This document shows, in pieces, positions 1-9,613 of a DNA stretch of 37,343 nt (positions within the stretch are counted from its first letter, which is position 1; each line of letters begins with the position of its first letter). The notes beneath the pieces were generated by a model. The model saw nothing but the letters and a program-made list of their open reading frames with translations, ran no database searches and was not told the DNA's origin. Location: NCBI GenBank assembly GCA_011090425.1, contig PHGD01000049.1, positions 1-37,343 of the forward strand, given 5' to 3'. This DNA is from Nitrospira sp. LK70 (GTDB lineage Bacteria; Nitrospirota; Nitrospiria; Nitrospirales; Nitrospiraceae). Made by a program: the position numbers and the translations under genes.

Positions 1-300
1 GTGCTCGCAGGATTGTGTGAAATTGGAGGTGGGTATCTTGTGTGGCTTTGGTTCCGCGAGGGACGGCCAATTGCATACGGAATTGCAGGAGCGGCCATTC
101 TTATTTTCTACGGCATCATACCGACGTTTCAACCAGCCCATTTTGGTCGTGTGTATGCCGCCTATGGCGGAATGTTTATTGTATTGTCCCTGTTGTGGGG
201 TTGGAGTATCGACGGGGATCGGCCTGACGTCTATGACGCGATAGGAGCCATTCTCTGTTTGGGCGGTATGATCGTCATGATGTATGCTCCCAGAACATGA
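1..300 (+). CDS. ynfA: YnfA/UPF0060-type membrane protein, 5' end cut by window
   Basis: A 99-residue hydrophobic reading frame is open from the first base. The motifs [12 protein letters not shown] near the start, GRVYAAYGG in the middle and a final GGMIVM segment match the UPF0060 (YnfA) family of small four-helix inner-membrane proteins. That family is about 108 residues, so roughly ten N-terminal residues probably lie outside the window; the GTG at base 1 need not be the start. The family resembles small multidrug resistance transporters, and its substrate here is unknown. It lies upstream of merT in the same direction, which is weak evidence for a metal or toxic-compound context. Family assignment is firm; function is not. 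Confidence 0.85.
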   Translation: MLAGLCEIGGGYLVWLWFREGRPIAYGIAGAAILIFYGIIPTFQPAHFGRVYAAYGGMFIVLSLLWGWSIDGDRPDVYDAIGAILCLGGMIVMMYAPRT

Positions 301-439
301 GGAGCAGGAGTGGGTACTCATTCTTCATGAGTCGTAAATGGAACCCACAGATCGTAACTTGCCGCGCGAGACAGCCGACCGGTCACTGTCCGATTCTCCA
401 GAGGTTGGATAAAGGACCTGTATCGAGAAGGTAATGGCC

Positions 440-844
440 ATGCCTCCGTATCGCGAACTCACTTCCGAAGCGAAACCGCCAAACAACCCCGTGACAATAC
501 TTTCTGTCGGTGGATTGAGCGCAGCGTTGCTGTCTTCCGTTTGCTGCATTGGGCCGCTGGTCTTCGCGGCGCTTGGTGTGGGAGTCGGGGCTACAGGCTT
601 TTGGGCCGGTACGGCTGGGGTCTTGAAGGATCTTCTGCCGTATCGACCGGCCTTCATCGGCCTGACGATACTTCTGTTGGGCGTCGGCTTTTATCTTGCT
701 TATAGAAAGCCGGAGACAGCGAGATGTGCGACAGCAAAAGTGTGTGCTCAGGGAAGTCTGAAGAGTCGCAACAGGACATGGCTTTGGATCATGGCGTCGT
801 TGGCGTTGGTACTGGTTCTGGCACCCTATTGGTTGGGCCTATGA
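440..844 (+). CDS. merT: Mercuric transport protein MerT
   Basis: A 134-residue inner-membrane protein with three predicted helices. Helix 1 holds the vicinal cysteine pair in SSVCCIGPL, which in MerT receives Hg(II) from periplasmic MerP. The loop after helix 2 carries the second pair (C-A-T-A-K-V-C), followed by the third helix. The PYRPAFIG segment is also typical. The upstream AGAAGG at 426-431 is 8 nt from the ATG at 440 but only 2 nt from the ATG at 434, so 440 is preferred. merP follows after about 95 nt. No merR, merA or merB is visible nearby. The protein would bring Hg(II) into the cytoplasm, so a reductase should exist elsewhere, or the pair may serve another soft metal. Confidence 0.88.
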   Translation: MPPYRELTSEAKPPNNPVTILSVGGLSAALLSSVCCIGPLVFAALGVGVGATGFWAGTAGVLKDLLPYRPAFIGLTILLLGVGFYLAYRKPETARCATAKVCAQGSLKSRNRTWLWIMASLALVLVLAPYWLGL

Positions 845-940
845 TTTCCGTGAAGCGAGAGATGTGAGGGCGTAACATCATTTTCAGCCGGCCCGTCTCC
901 CTAGAGGGGAAGCGAGGCGATGGAGAGGAGGAAATCAGCC

Positions 941-1294
941 ATGTGGAAACTCGTTCATACGATAATCGTGATCGGTGTTGTGACCCTAAGCCTGATCGGA
1001 TTTCAGGAAACTGTCGATGCAAGCCAAAGCCGGCAGACCGTCACATTGCAGATCGATGGCATGACTTGCGGGGGATGTGTCAAGGATGTCAAAGCCGCGC
1101 TGTCCAAGGTGTCCGGTGTCAGTGAGGTGGGGCTGAGCACGGGAAAGAAGTGGATCTGGTTCCCCAATTATTCGGACGCCCGCGCGTCAGTGACGTTTGA
1201 TCCGGAGAAGACGAATGTGGAGGCCTTGATCAAGGCGGTCGAGAGCGCCAGCAGCCCACTGTCGGCGTATAAGGCGCAGGTGCTCACCAAATAG
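941..1294 (+). CDS. merP: MerP-like periplasmic heavy-metal-binding protein
   Basis: A 117-residue protein with a Sec signal peptide (MWKLVHTI followed by a hydrophobic run, about residues 1-27) and one HMA domain. GMTCGGC is the metal-binding loop, and the domain ends near residue 105 with an ALIKAVE helix. In MerP the two cysteines bind Hg(II) and pass it to MerT. A region near the middle (KKWIWFPNYSDARASV) is longer than the usual MerP loop. The start at 941 is chosen because AGGAGG lies about 9 nt upstream and the signal peptide begins there; an in-frame ATG at 920 lies ahead of that ribosome site. It is downstream of merT and probably cotranscribed with it. Confidence 0.87.
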   Translation: MWKLVHTIIVIGVVTLSLIGFQETVDASQSRQTVTLQIDGMTCGGCVKDVKAALSKVSGVSEVGLSTGKKWIWFPNYSDARASVTFDPEKTNVEALIKAVESASSPLSAYKAQVLTK

Positions 1295-1385
1295 CACGGC
1301 CAACAGCATCTCCAAGAGAAAAGCTCTGGGGGAGGGACTATTTGCTGTTTTCTGGTTCTGTCAGACCGAGGAAGGAGAAATGTTC

Positions 1386-1775
1386 ATGGACCAAGCGCCA
1401 AGTAGTGAAACCGGACTCTTTGCAGAACTGAGAAAGTTGAGTCCGCTAGTCACCGGAGGGCTGTTGCGCATGCGGCAACAGGCGTATCGAGATGGGGCTG
1501 TGGCAGCCAAGCACAAATTACTCACTGCCATGGCCATTTCGATCGCGATTCGTTGCGAGCCTTGTATTCGTGCCTACGTCCTGATGGCCTACCACCAGGG
1601 GATCACTCAGGAAGAATTGGTCGAATTCCTCGAAGTCGCGATGACGATGCAAGGGTGCCCGGGAGAAGAATGGGCTCTCAAAGCCTATGCGGCCTATAAG
1701 GACTGTATGGACGGTCGGATAGGTTCAGAGCGGTCCGCTTGTTGTCATCATGAGGTCGAGGAAGCCAAAGAGTGA
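1386..1775 (+). CDS. AhpD-like / carboxymuconolactone decarboxylase family protein
   Basis: A 129-residue soluble protein. The core AKHKLLTAMAISIAIRCEPCIRAY has the AhpD-type CxxC motif (CEPC), followed by YHQGITQEELVEFLEVA, the helix-turn-helix-like repeat typical of the CMD/AhpD fold. A further Cys (MQGCPG) and a Cys-rich tail (CCHH) are present. Members are peroxidase-like thiol proteins or decarboxylases. The position behind merT-merP suggests a thiol redox or metal-stress role, but that is inference. The start at 1386 is preferred because GGAG (1374-1377) is 8 nt upstream; the ATG at 1380 is too close. No terminator was recognised between merP and this gene, so the three may form one operon. 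Confidence 0.78.
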   Translation: MDQAPSSETGLFAELRKLSPLVTGGLLRMRQQAYRDGAVAAKHKLLTAMAISIAIRCEPCIRAYVLMAYHQGITQEELVEFLEVAMTMQGCPGEEWALKAYAAYKDCMDGRIGSERSACCHHEVEEAKE

Positions 1776-1820
1776 GGCACCGTATGTGCGGACAGAGGCC
1801 TTGTCGGTGTTGAATGTTGC

Positions 1821-1942
1821 TCAGCGGATGATCTGCAGCTTTAGGCCATCGAAATAGGTCACGGCATCAGATTTGGTCCAGAGCCAGACCTGGCGAAAAT
1901 TGGGAGAAGTATTGGCGAGCAAGCCGCATGGCCTATCGCCAG
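1821..1942 (-). pseudogene. Short open stretch resembling a detached C-terminal coding fragment
   Basis: After the stop of the secreted-protein gene, another minus frame stays open for about 40 codons and ends in TGA at 1821-1823. It reads through FRQVWLWTKSDAVTYF to a terminal LQIIR. It has no start codon with a ribosome site and is preceded by an in-frame stop. It may be the remains of the 3' end of an older gene, but could be chance. I do not recognise the family. Confidence 0.2.
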
Positions 1943-2670
1943 GTCACTTCTTCCCAACAAAGATGAACAAAGGTCTCAAAGGGAGGAAAGTTGTTTGTAT
2001 TTTGTTCCTTGGATCTCACCCAGAGATCTATCTCCATCCCAGCCGGATCGGTTTCGCCGCCGGGCAGGGTGCGTTTGATTGGATATCGGACCTCATGGGT
2101 TTTGGGATCGCGAGAGCGCTCCATCACCATGAAATGGGCGTCATAGTCCTTGTAGAGCACCTGCTCATCCTTATACATCGTCGCGGTACCCCAGCCCCCC
2201 AAGTACAACCAGGTTTTCGGGTACAAAGGATCGCCATTGTTCGAATCCCCATGTTCATAGATTCTTGTGGCGATGCCTCCATCCTGGAACGGTGCTCTGG
2301 CGGCAAACCGATCGAAGACAATGCGATACCGGTCAACCCCTTCGACAAACTCGGCTACCACTCGACCCCTGTTGGTCAGTTCATTCACCTCGATCTCAAT
2401 CGTTCCCTTCACGGAATTCAAATGTTTGCCCGCATAGTCCAGATGATCCCATGGCGCAGTATCGCTCATGCTCCCGACGAGGGTCGCCCGTTCGCCCTTC
2501 AGGTGAAACTCGCCGCTGTAATGGGGATGCTCAGCGGCTTTGAAAATCCTGGTGCCTTCTTCACCCTTGGGGGTTCCAAACTTGCCTTCTTCGGCATGTC
2601 CAGAGGAGACAAGCAGTGCTACCGCCATCGTCAGCAGGACAGCGACAATGTGGTTCGCGAGATGCGTCAT
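1933..2670 (-). CDS. Secreted protein of unknown function
   Basis: A 245-residue protein with a clear signal peptide (MTHLANHIVAVLLTMAVALL, cleavage likely after SSGHA). The mature part is hydrophilic and mostly beta-like: a segment about FHLKGERATLVGS, then GTIEIEVNEL, RGRVVAEFVEG, and a C-terminal block with MVMERSRDPKTHEVRYPI. No cysteine pair, lipobox or known catalytic motif is evident, and I do not recognise the family. The start is supported by AAGAGGT a few bases before the ATG. The gene lies downstream of the N-ATPase operon on the same strand, 221 nt from atpG. Its promoter and first codons are duplicated upstream of atpD. A role linked to the ATPase is possible but unproven. Confidence 0.7.
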   Translation of the reverse strand: MTHLANHIVAVLLTMAVALLVSSGHAEEGKFGTPKGEEGTRIFKAAEHPHYSGEFHLKGERATLVGSMSDTAPWDHLDYAGKHLNSVKGTIEIEVNELTNRGRVVAEFVEGVDRYRIVFDRFAARAPFQDGGIATRIYEHGDSNNGDPLYPKTWLYLGGWGTATMYKDEQVLYKDYDAHFMVMERSRDPKTHEVRYPIKRTLPGGETDPAGMEIDLWVRSKEQNTNNFPPFETFVHLCWEEVTWR

Positions 2671-2800
2671 TGTGTACCTCTTGGATAACTCCCAATTCTA
2701 AAGTGAGAAATAAATAGACGACTAGCGTAACACAATGGCAGGCATGCTTCCCAACATGCCGCAGGTGACGTTGACCCAGTGGTGAAAAAGGTTGAGCTGG
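2668..2800 (-). repeat. Copy A of a duplicated promoter region
   Basis: This segment upstream of the secreted-protein gene aligns over about 130 bp with 9271-9401 upstream of the N-ATPase operon. Shared blocks, read on the plus strand, include GTACCTCTTGGATA, TTCTAAAGT and a CACAATGG block, then a region ending GTGAAAA. It contains the start codon and ribosome site (AAGAGGT) of the minus-strand gene, so the similarity includes the translation start and leader. Confidence 0.7.
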
Positions 2801-2891
2801 CAGGCTGTGGAACAACTCAATTTGTGCGCCTGAAGCGGCTGCAACCAAGCGCCTCTTGCTGTGAGCCCAACGACTTGCTCCGATTGGATCG

Positions 2892-3740
2892 TCATGGCTG
2901 CTTCAGCGCTGCCGCGCTCAGCATGATGACTTCGATTTCTTCGGTGATTTCCTCTTGGCGCAAGTTGTTCCGTTTCAGGACAAGTTCCCCACTGTCCTTT
3001 TCCAACCGTTGAATGGCTTGGTCCATGTGTTGGAAGCGACGGAGATTCTCAGCCATTAATGAACTGTAAAAGACCTCGTGCAAGAGGCTGAACAGGTGCT
3101 GGTCGATCAGGTCTGTCGCAAAGGCGAATGGATCGAGGTTCAGCAAGGGTGGATAACCTGCGCGAACCGGCCGGCGTGCACGCTTCATCGGTTCGTGAAC
3201 GCGTATCCCACCCCCTTCTGAGACGGGACTCTGGTGAATGATCGTGAACTCCAAGCGGACTCCGGGTTTCTGCTGTGCCTGCAATTCCCTCAGCTTCTCC
3301 ATCAGTCCGATGAGAACCACGGGCACTTCCTCGGCGACGGTCGGGCCGGCGAGCGACGCCGTGACCCGTCGGTCCTGCGCAAGTTTCGCGATAAGCTTCC
3401 GCCCAATGAGAATCAGAGGCGGTTGGTGCGGTGAACTCTCACGGATGTGCCGCTCCATGCCGTCCCGCAGCTGTTCATTGTAGTCTCCGCAAAAGCCCCG
3501 CTCTGAACCGATGACCAACCACACCGGTGTGCCCTTGCCCAGCTGGCGAGCGGCCTGAGGATAAAACGTGAAGAAGTCCTCCGCAGCGGCCTCGATGCTG
3601 TCCACCACCCGGCGTTGGGTTGCGAGAAATCGAGTCAACTTTTGCTGCTCCATGAGCGAGAGATTTTTCATGGCGCGGAGGATGCCGCTGATATCGCGCA
3701 ATGCATGGAGGTGGTCGTCGAGTTCCCGGCGCTGGCTCAT
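2892..3740 (-). CDS. atpG: N-ATPase gamma subunit
   Basis: A 282-residue gamma subunit, the central stalk that rotates within the alpha/beta ring. The N-terminal helix ([29 protein letters not shown]) and the C-terminal helix ([19 protein letters not shown]) are the two long coiled-coil helices of the rotor, and [12 protein letters not shown] matches the conserved internal SDRGLCGxxN motif. The ATG at 3740 overlaps the atpA stop as ATGA and has AAGGAGG about 9 nt upstream, so this start is preferred over one eight codons earlier. It is the last gene of the operon, as expected for the N-type order. The sequence is divergent from standard AtpG, as in other N-ATPases. Confidence 0.93.
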   Translation of the reverse strand: MSQRRELDDHLHALRDISGILRAMKNLSLMEQQKLTRFLATQRRVVDSIEAAAEDFFTFYPQAARQLGKGTPVWLVIGSERGFCGDYNEQLRDGMERHIRESSPHQPPLILIGRKLIAKLAQDRRVTASLAGPTVAEEVPVVLIGLMEKLRELQAQQKPGVRLEFTIIHQSPVSEGGGIRVHEPMKRARRPVRAGYPPLLNLDPFAFATDLIDQHLFSLLHEVFYSSLMAENLRRFQHMDQAIQRLEKDSGELVLKRNNLRQEEITEEIEVIMLSAAALKQP

Positions 3741-5209
3741 GTGGTGAAGTCCTCCTTCAGCCAACTTGTCACGGCCTCGGCCCAGAGTTCATCCCGCTGG
3801 TCAAGGGTGAGACGACTCATGGAGATGTGCGACTCGACGCGTTTCATCACTAGTCCGATCTTCCCCGGCGGAACGTCGTCGAACAAGCCGCGGTTGAATC
3901 CTGTGAGCCAGGCCAGTTGGAATTCGATCGGCAGCGGAGCAAGCCGGTCTTGTTTCAAGATTTCGCGCAACACGCGGCCCCGTTTAATCTTGGCTTCCAT
4001 CGTCGCTTCCAATTTGGCGCCGAACCGCGTGAAGACTTCCAGTTCGAGAAACTGCAGAAAGTCCAGTTTCATGCGCCCGGCTTGCTCCTTGATCCGAGGA
4101 TGTTGCCCCTTGCCGCCGATCCGTGAGACTGACTTTGTGACGTCAATGGCGGGGATCGTGCCTGCGGCGAAGAGTCGCGTATCAAAGTAGATTTGCCCGT
4201 CTGTGATGGAAATCAGGTTGGTCGGGATATAGGCGGCGATTTCCCCTTGCGTGGTCTCAACGACGGGCAGCGCAGTCATGCTGCCGCCTCCCAATGAAGG
4301 CGCCAAGCAGGTGGAGCGTTCGAGCAAACGCGAATGAAGAAAGAAAATGTCGCCCGGATAGGCTTCTCGCCCAGGCGGGCGCCGCAACAACAGCGACAGT
4401 TCCCGATAGGTTTGCGCATGAGTGGTGAGGTCGTCGTAGACCACGAGGGTGTCCTGACCCTCCCACATCCATCCTTCGACCAGAGCGCATCCCGCGAAGG
4501 GAGCCAGGTACTTGAGCCCCGGCAGCGCAGTGGCCTCAGCGGCGACAATAGCCGTGTACTCCATGGCGCCATAGGTCTTCAACGTGTCGATGGCATCGAC
4601 GATGCTCGACCGCTTTTGACCGATCGAGACGTAGACGCATCGCACATTTTTCCCTCGCTGGTTGATGATCGTGTCCAGAGCGAAGGCGCGCTTGCCGATT
4701 CCATTGTCGCCGATGATCAACTGCCGTTGCCCTTTCGCAACGGGGATGAGGGTGTCGACGACCTTGCTCCCCGTGTACAAGGGACGATGGACGAAATCGC
4801 GAGCCACAATCGGCGGAGAAGAAGCGAACAATTCGCGTCGACTCGGAGAATCCACTGAAGGCTGTCCATCCAGTGCATCACCCAGTGGATTGATCACGCG
4901 TCCGATCAACTGGTCTCCGACCGGAAGACTCAGACGTTGTCCGGACAGGTGCGCGATCGTCCCTGCAGTCAACCGGGTGGTTTGTGTCAGGAGAATCCCG
5001 CCCAGCCGGTCATTTGCTAAATGAAACACGAGGGCACGACTGCCATCCTCGAGCAACAAGATTTCTTCCATGGCGGCGGAAGGAAGCCCCTCGATCCAGA
5101 CAACCCCGTCGCCGACGGATCGGACACGACCTTGTTCCATAATACGCAAGCCCAACCGATATTGGTCGAGCCAGGCTGCTTGTCCGGAAAGGAGCGAGTT
5201 ACGAAGCAT
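3737..5209 (-). CDS. atpA: N-ATPase alpha subunit
   Basis: A 490-residue alpha subunit, slightly shorter than the usual 500-515. The N-terminal beta barrel covers about residues 25-95. The nucleotide-binding loop is GDNGIGKR (167-174) in place of the usual GDRQTGKT, so the Mg-coordinating Thr is Arg. [31 protein letters not shown] is the conserved core (split over 257-287), SITDGQIY is near 334-341, and SVSRIGG (360-366) keeps the arginine finger R363. The start overlaps the end of atpF by 11 nt and the stop overlaps atpG, which indicates translational coupling. The P-loop change fits the non-catalytic role of alpha sites. Confidence 0.95.
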   Translation of the reverse strand: MLRNSLLSGQAAWLDQYRLGLRIMEQGRVRSVGDGVVWIEGLPSAAMEEILLLEDGSRALVFHLANDRLGGILLTQTTRLTAGTIAHLSGQRLSLPVGDQLIGRVINPLGDALDGQPSVDSPSRRELFASSPPIVARDFVHRPLYTGSKVVDTLIPVAKGQRQLIIGDNGIGKRAFALDTIINQRGKNVRCVYVSIGQKRSSIVDAIDTLKTYGAMEYTAIVAAEATALPGLKYLAPFAGCALVEGWMWEGQDTLVVYDDLTTHAQTYRELSLLLRRPPGREAYPGDIFFLHSRLLERSTCLAPSLGGGSMTALPVVETTQGEIAAYIPTNLISITDGQIYFDTRLFAAGTIPAIDVTKSVSRIGGKGQHPRIKEQAGRMKLDFLQFLELEVFTRFGAKLEATMEAKIKRGRVLREILKQDRLAPLPIEFQLAWLTGFNRGLFDDVPPGKIGLVMKRVESHISMSRLTLDQRDELWAEAVTSWLKEDFTT

Positions 5210-5963
5210 GGGTGGCGCTCACTGACCGTGCCGTTTCGGAGAAGGCTTTCAATTCATCTTGCAGGTTTGCCCCCAGCATCCAGGGACCAAAGCTGAGCCG
5301 GATGCCGGCCACCAAGTCCTGGTCTTCACGCCACTCACACGAAACGGACCGATCGAGTAACGACTGAAGGGCTTCCAGCAGAGACTGCCGCTGCGACTGG
5401 CTGAGAGGATAGGCGCTGGTGACGATGGCCGGCACCTCACACTTCACACAGGCTATTCGAATGGCTTGGCGCCGTTCATCGGGAATCAGACGCAGATCTT
5501 CGAGCATGACCTCCACCAGTTTGGCTTCGAGCTCGGTGCTTGCGAGTCGTGTCAGCAGCCGGGCGGCAAATTGTCCCGCCTGAGCAATGGCAGCATCTTC
5601 GGCTTGTCGCGTCAGGTCGGTCAATCGCCGTTGTTCCAACACCCTTGCCTTGGCGCGATCCTGTTCCAACGAGGTTTGAAGTTCGGCCAAAAGCCGTACT
5701 TTCTCGGCGTTCACCTCTTCTACCATCTGGTTCCGAGCCGTTTCTTTTGCCCGGGTCCATTCCACCTGCCGATTCTCATACTGATCTCGCAGCGCCTGTG
5801 CTTCCTTTCGCAGTGATTCCGCGTCGGTGAGCGTTTTCTGAATCTCGGCCTTGCGCTCGGCAATGACCTTCAAGATAGGTTTATAGAGCAGCCGCTTGAG
5901 CACCCAGACCAAAACCAAAAAGTTGAGGATTTCCAGCGTAAACGTCGTCCAATCCAATTCCAC
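5199..5963 (-). CDS. atpF: N-ATPase b subunit with delta-like C-terminal extension
   Basis: A 254-residue protein, about 100 longer than a normal b subunit. The parts are: one N-terminal membrane helix ([20 protein letters not shown]), a long charged coiled coil (about 35-150), then a domain resembling the C-terminal part of the delta/OSCP subunit. The latter includes [11 protein letters not shown], a helix of about 15 residues, then [20 protein letters not shown]. In standard delta the equivalent is a VxSAxPLS element and a GGIxxxIGDxVxDGS element. N-ATPase operons lack atpH, so this fused tail likely does the job of delta at the top of F1. The start is taken as GTG at 5963, because AGAGG lies 7 nt upstream; an ATG at 5999 has no ribosome site. 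Confidence 0.92.
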   Translation of the reverse strand: MELDWTTFTLEILNFLVLVWVLKRLLYKPILKVIAERKAEIQKTLTDAESLRKEAQALRDQYENRQVEWTRAKETARNQMVEEVNAEKVRLLAELQTSLEQDRAKARVLEQRRLTDLTRQAEDAAIAQAGQFAARLLTRLASTELEAKLVEVMLEDLRLIPDERRQAIRIACVKCEVPAIVTSAYPLSQSQRQSLLEALQSLLDRSVSCEWREDQDLVAGIRLSFGPWMLGANLQDELKAFSETARSVSATHAS

Positions 5964-6021
5964 GTTTCGCCTCTTTCGGTTTACCGCGCCGCGCTGCAAC
6001 CATGTGGCGGACTATTCTCGA

Positions 6022-6288
6022 TCATTTCAGCAGATACTCCAGCAACGGATTTCTAAAGAGAATGATCAGTACGACCACGAGACAGTAGATGGCCAGCGAC
6101 TCGATCATTGCCAAGCCGATAAAAAGAGTCCGTGTGATCGACTTTTCCGCCTCCGGCTGCCGCGCCAGAGCTTCCAACGCTTGTGCGATCGCCCGTCCCA
6201 TGGCGAGGGCTGGCCCCACGGTGCCGATTGCGATCGCCAGCGCGGCGGATGCGGTGGACAATACGGTAAACCAGGTCATGTCTCGCAT
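6022..6288 (-). CDS. atpE: N-ATPase c subunit (rotor ring)
   Basis: An 88-residue hairpin of two membrane helices joined by the polar loop ARQPEAEKS. Helix 2 holds the ion-binding carboxylate in [12 protein letters not shown]: Glu, Ser and Tyr sit where the Na+-binding Glu65, Ser66 and Tyr70 of the Ilyobacter ring lie. In helix 1, aligning backward from RQPEA puts Met (in GPALAMGRA) where Na+-type rings have Gln32 or Glu32, and Leu replaces Thr67. A full Na+ site is therefore not visible, and proton transport is the more likely reading. AAGGA lies upstream of the ATG. It sits between atpB and atpF, as expected. Confidence 0.95.
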   Translation of the reverse strand: MRDMTWFTVLSTASAALAIAIGTVGPALAMGRAIAQALEALARQPEAEKSITRTLFIGLAMIESLAIYCLVVVLIILFRNPLLEYLLK

Positions 6289-6292
6289 AAGG

Positions 6293-6979
6293 TCATCCTT
6301 TTTCTGATGGTGAATGAAGCGCTCGTGTCTGGATGGCGCCGGCGAGATAGATCAAGGCCAGCATGCCGAAAATATAGGCTTGGATCAGCGCCTCGACGAT
6401 ATGGAGCATCAAGAGTGGAATGGGAGCCAGAAATCCAGCTACCATCACCACCAACAATGCCGCCATCTCAAGGCTCATCATGTTTCCGAACAGGCGGACG
6501 GCCAGGGTAAGGGTCCTTGAAATCTCGCTGATAATGTGAAACGGCAGCAGTAAGGGCGACGGCGTCAGATAATGGCGGAGATACTGCGTGATCCCTTCGA
6601 TGCTGATGCCGAACCAGTGGACGGATAAGAACACGAGGACGGCCAGTGCCGCCGTCACCGACAGATCGCTGGTCGGTGCCTGGAGGCCCGGGATGAGTCC
6701 GGTGAGATTGGCCAGGAGGATGAAAATCCATAACGTGGCGATGAAGGGAAGGATTCGTTCCACGTGATCGGGCAGCACGGCACGGATGGCGTCATCGATG
6801 GCCCCCATGGCTCCTTCCAGCGCCGCTTGCAACGGGCCTGGCTCACGGCGTAGGCGACGCCCGACAGCCCAGGAGAAGAACACCAATGCCAGCATGATTC
6901 CCCACGTAGTCACGACCGAGGGAGTGATATGGAGTGGTCTCATCTGAAGCATGGTTCCAGCCGTTTCTACACCACGCAT
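6293..6979 (-). CDS. atpB: N-ATPase a subunit
   Basis: A 228-residue integral membrane protein of five to six helices, the stator channel. The essential arginine is R162 in [16 protein letters not shown], matching E. coli Arg210 in its LRLFGNM motif. [17 protein letters not shown] (about 82-98) is the conserved helix that contacts the b subunits, and [20 protein letters not shown] is the final helix. The start at 6979 lies 3 nt after the atpQ stop. Internal ATGs at 6952 and 6943 are alternatives with weaker ribosome sites. There is no room for a separate atpR gene between atpQ and atpB. Confidence 0.94.
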   Translation of the reverse strand: MRGVETAGTMLQMRPLHITPSVVTTWGIMLALVFFSWAVGRRLRREPGPLQAALEGAMGAIDDAIRAVLPDHVERILPFIATLWIFILLANLTGLIPGLQAPTSDLSVTAALAVLVFLSVHWFGISIEGITQYLRHYLTPSPLLLPFHIISEISRTLTLAVRLFGNMMSLEMAALLVVMVAGFLAPIPLLMLHIVEALIQAYIFGMLALIYLAGAIQTRALHSPSEKG

Positions 6980-6982
6980 GCT

Positions 6983-7252
6983 CTATTCCCTGATTAAGCG
7001 ATATACGTTGAATGCCCCCACGGCGATTCCGACAATGATCAGGCTGAGGGTCCATCGCAGCGAATAGCCTTCGACAAACCCATCCAGCCAACGACCGAGA
7101 TAGGCTCCCGCAATGACCGGCACCACAAAGAGGAGCCCCAGCGTCCCGAGGTAAGCGGTTTGTGCCAACAGAGTCGGCCGGTCCTTATCGGCCTGTTGCC
7201 TGCGAGAGATCTGTTTCGATACGCGTTGCTTCAACTCGTCGTGGTTATTCAT
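6983..7252 (-). CDS. atpQ: AtpQ / AtpI-like assembly protein of N-ATPase
   Basis: An 89-residue protein with a charged N-terminus (NNHDELKQRVSKQISRRQQ) and two membrane helices around the sequence AGAYLGRWLDGF. It matches the AtpI (ATPase gene 1) family, whose members help assemble the c ring or bind Mg2+. In N-ATPase operons this position is called atpQ. The ATG at 7252 overlaps the atpC stop as ATGA, so it is preferred to an ATG 33 nt earlier. The usual partner atpR is not present next to it. The symbol rests on position and family resemblance. Confidence 0.8.
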   Translation of the reverse strand: MNNHDELKQRVSKQISRRQQADKDRPTLLAQTAYLGTLGLLFVVPVIAGAYLGRWLDGFVEGYSLRWTLSLIIVGIAVGAFNVYRLIRE

Positions 7253-7658
7253 GTGTACGGCTCTCGACCGCGGCTCAAACTCCACAGCCTCCTGAACATT
7301 TCTTCTTCAAGGCGATGGAAGCTCTCTTTGAGCTCCCGCAACGCGGCCTCTTCGCCGCGCAACTGTTCCTCCAGAGCCTGAGTGATTCGGGCGTAGTCCG
7401 GGCTGCGCAGGTAACGTCTGGTATTGAGAAACAGCTCGTTGTCGACGAAGTACAGCAACCCGCCGGGCAGAGCGAGGAATTGCCACCCACCGTTCTCCGT
7501 GCGGAACCGTGCCAATCCAAACTGGAGCGGCGTCATCATGCGGTGGTGGCCTGCCATGATCCCCAAGCTGCCGGAGGCATCCTCTCCCACAAACATGGTC
7601 ACACGCTCAATACACTCGTATTGCGTAGCACTTTGCAAATGCATGACGAATTCCGTCA

Positions 7659-7659
<1 letters not shown>
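7249..7659 (-). CDS. atpC: N-ATPase epsilon subunit
   Basis: A 136-residue epsilon subunit, which links the gamma stalk to the c ring. The N-terminal beta sandwich includes the conserved GIMAGHHRMMTPL element (GILPxHxPLLTxL in the family) and ALPGGLLYFVDNE. The C-terminal part is two helices with many charged residues (LEEQLRGEEAALRELKESF). The ATG at 7659 shares one base with the atpD stop (TGATG), which suggests coupled translation; a GTG one codon earlier is possible. Confidence 0.92.

Positions 7660-9613
<1,954 letters not shown>

Noticed and set aside
1873-2688. A 271-codon open frame on the plus strand
   Set aside because: It lies opposite the secreted-protein gene, which has a signal peptide and ribosome site; the plus frame has neither.
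6843-7091. A minus frame between atpQ and atpB as atpR
   Set aside because: It is in a different frame overlapping both genes, is not membrane-like, and is not preceded by a ribosome site.
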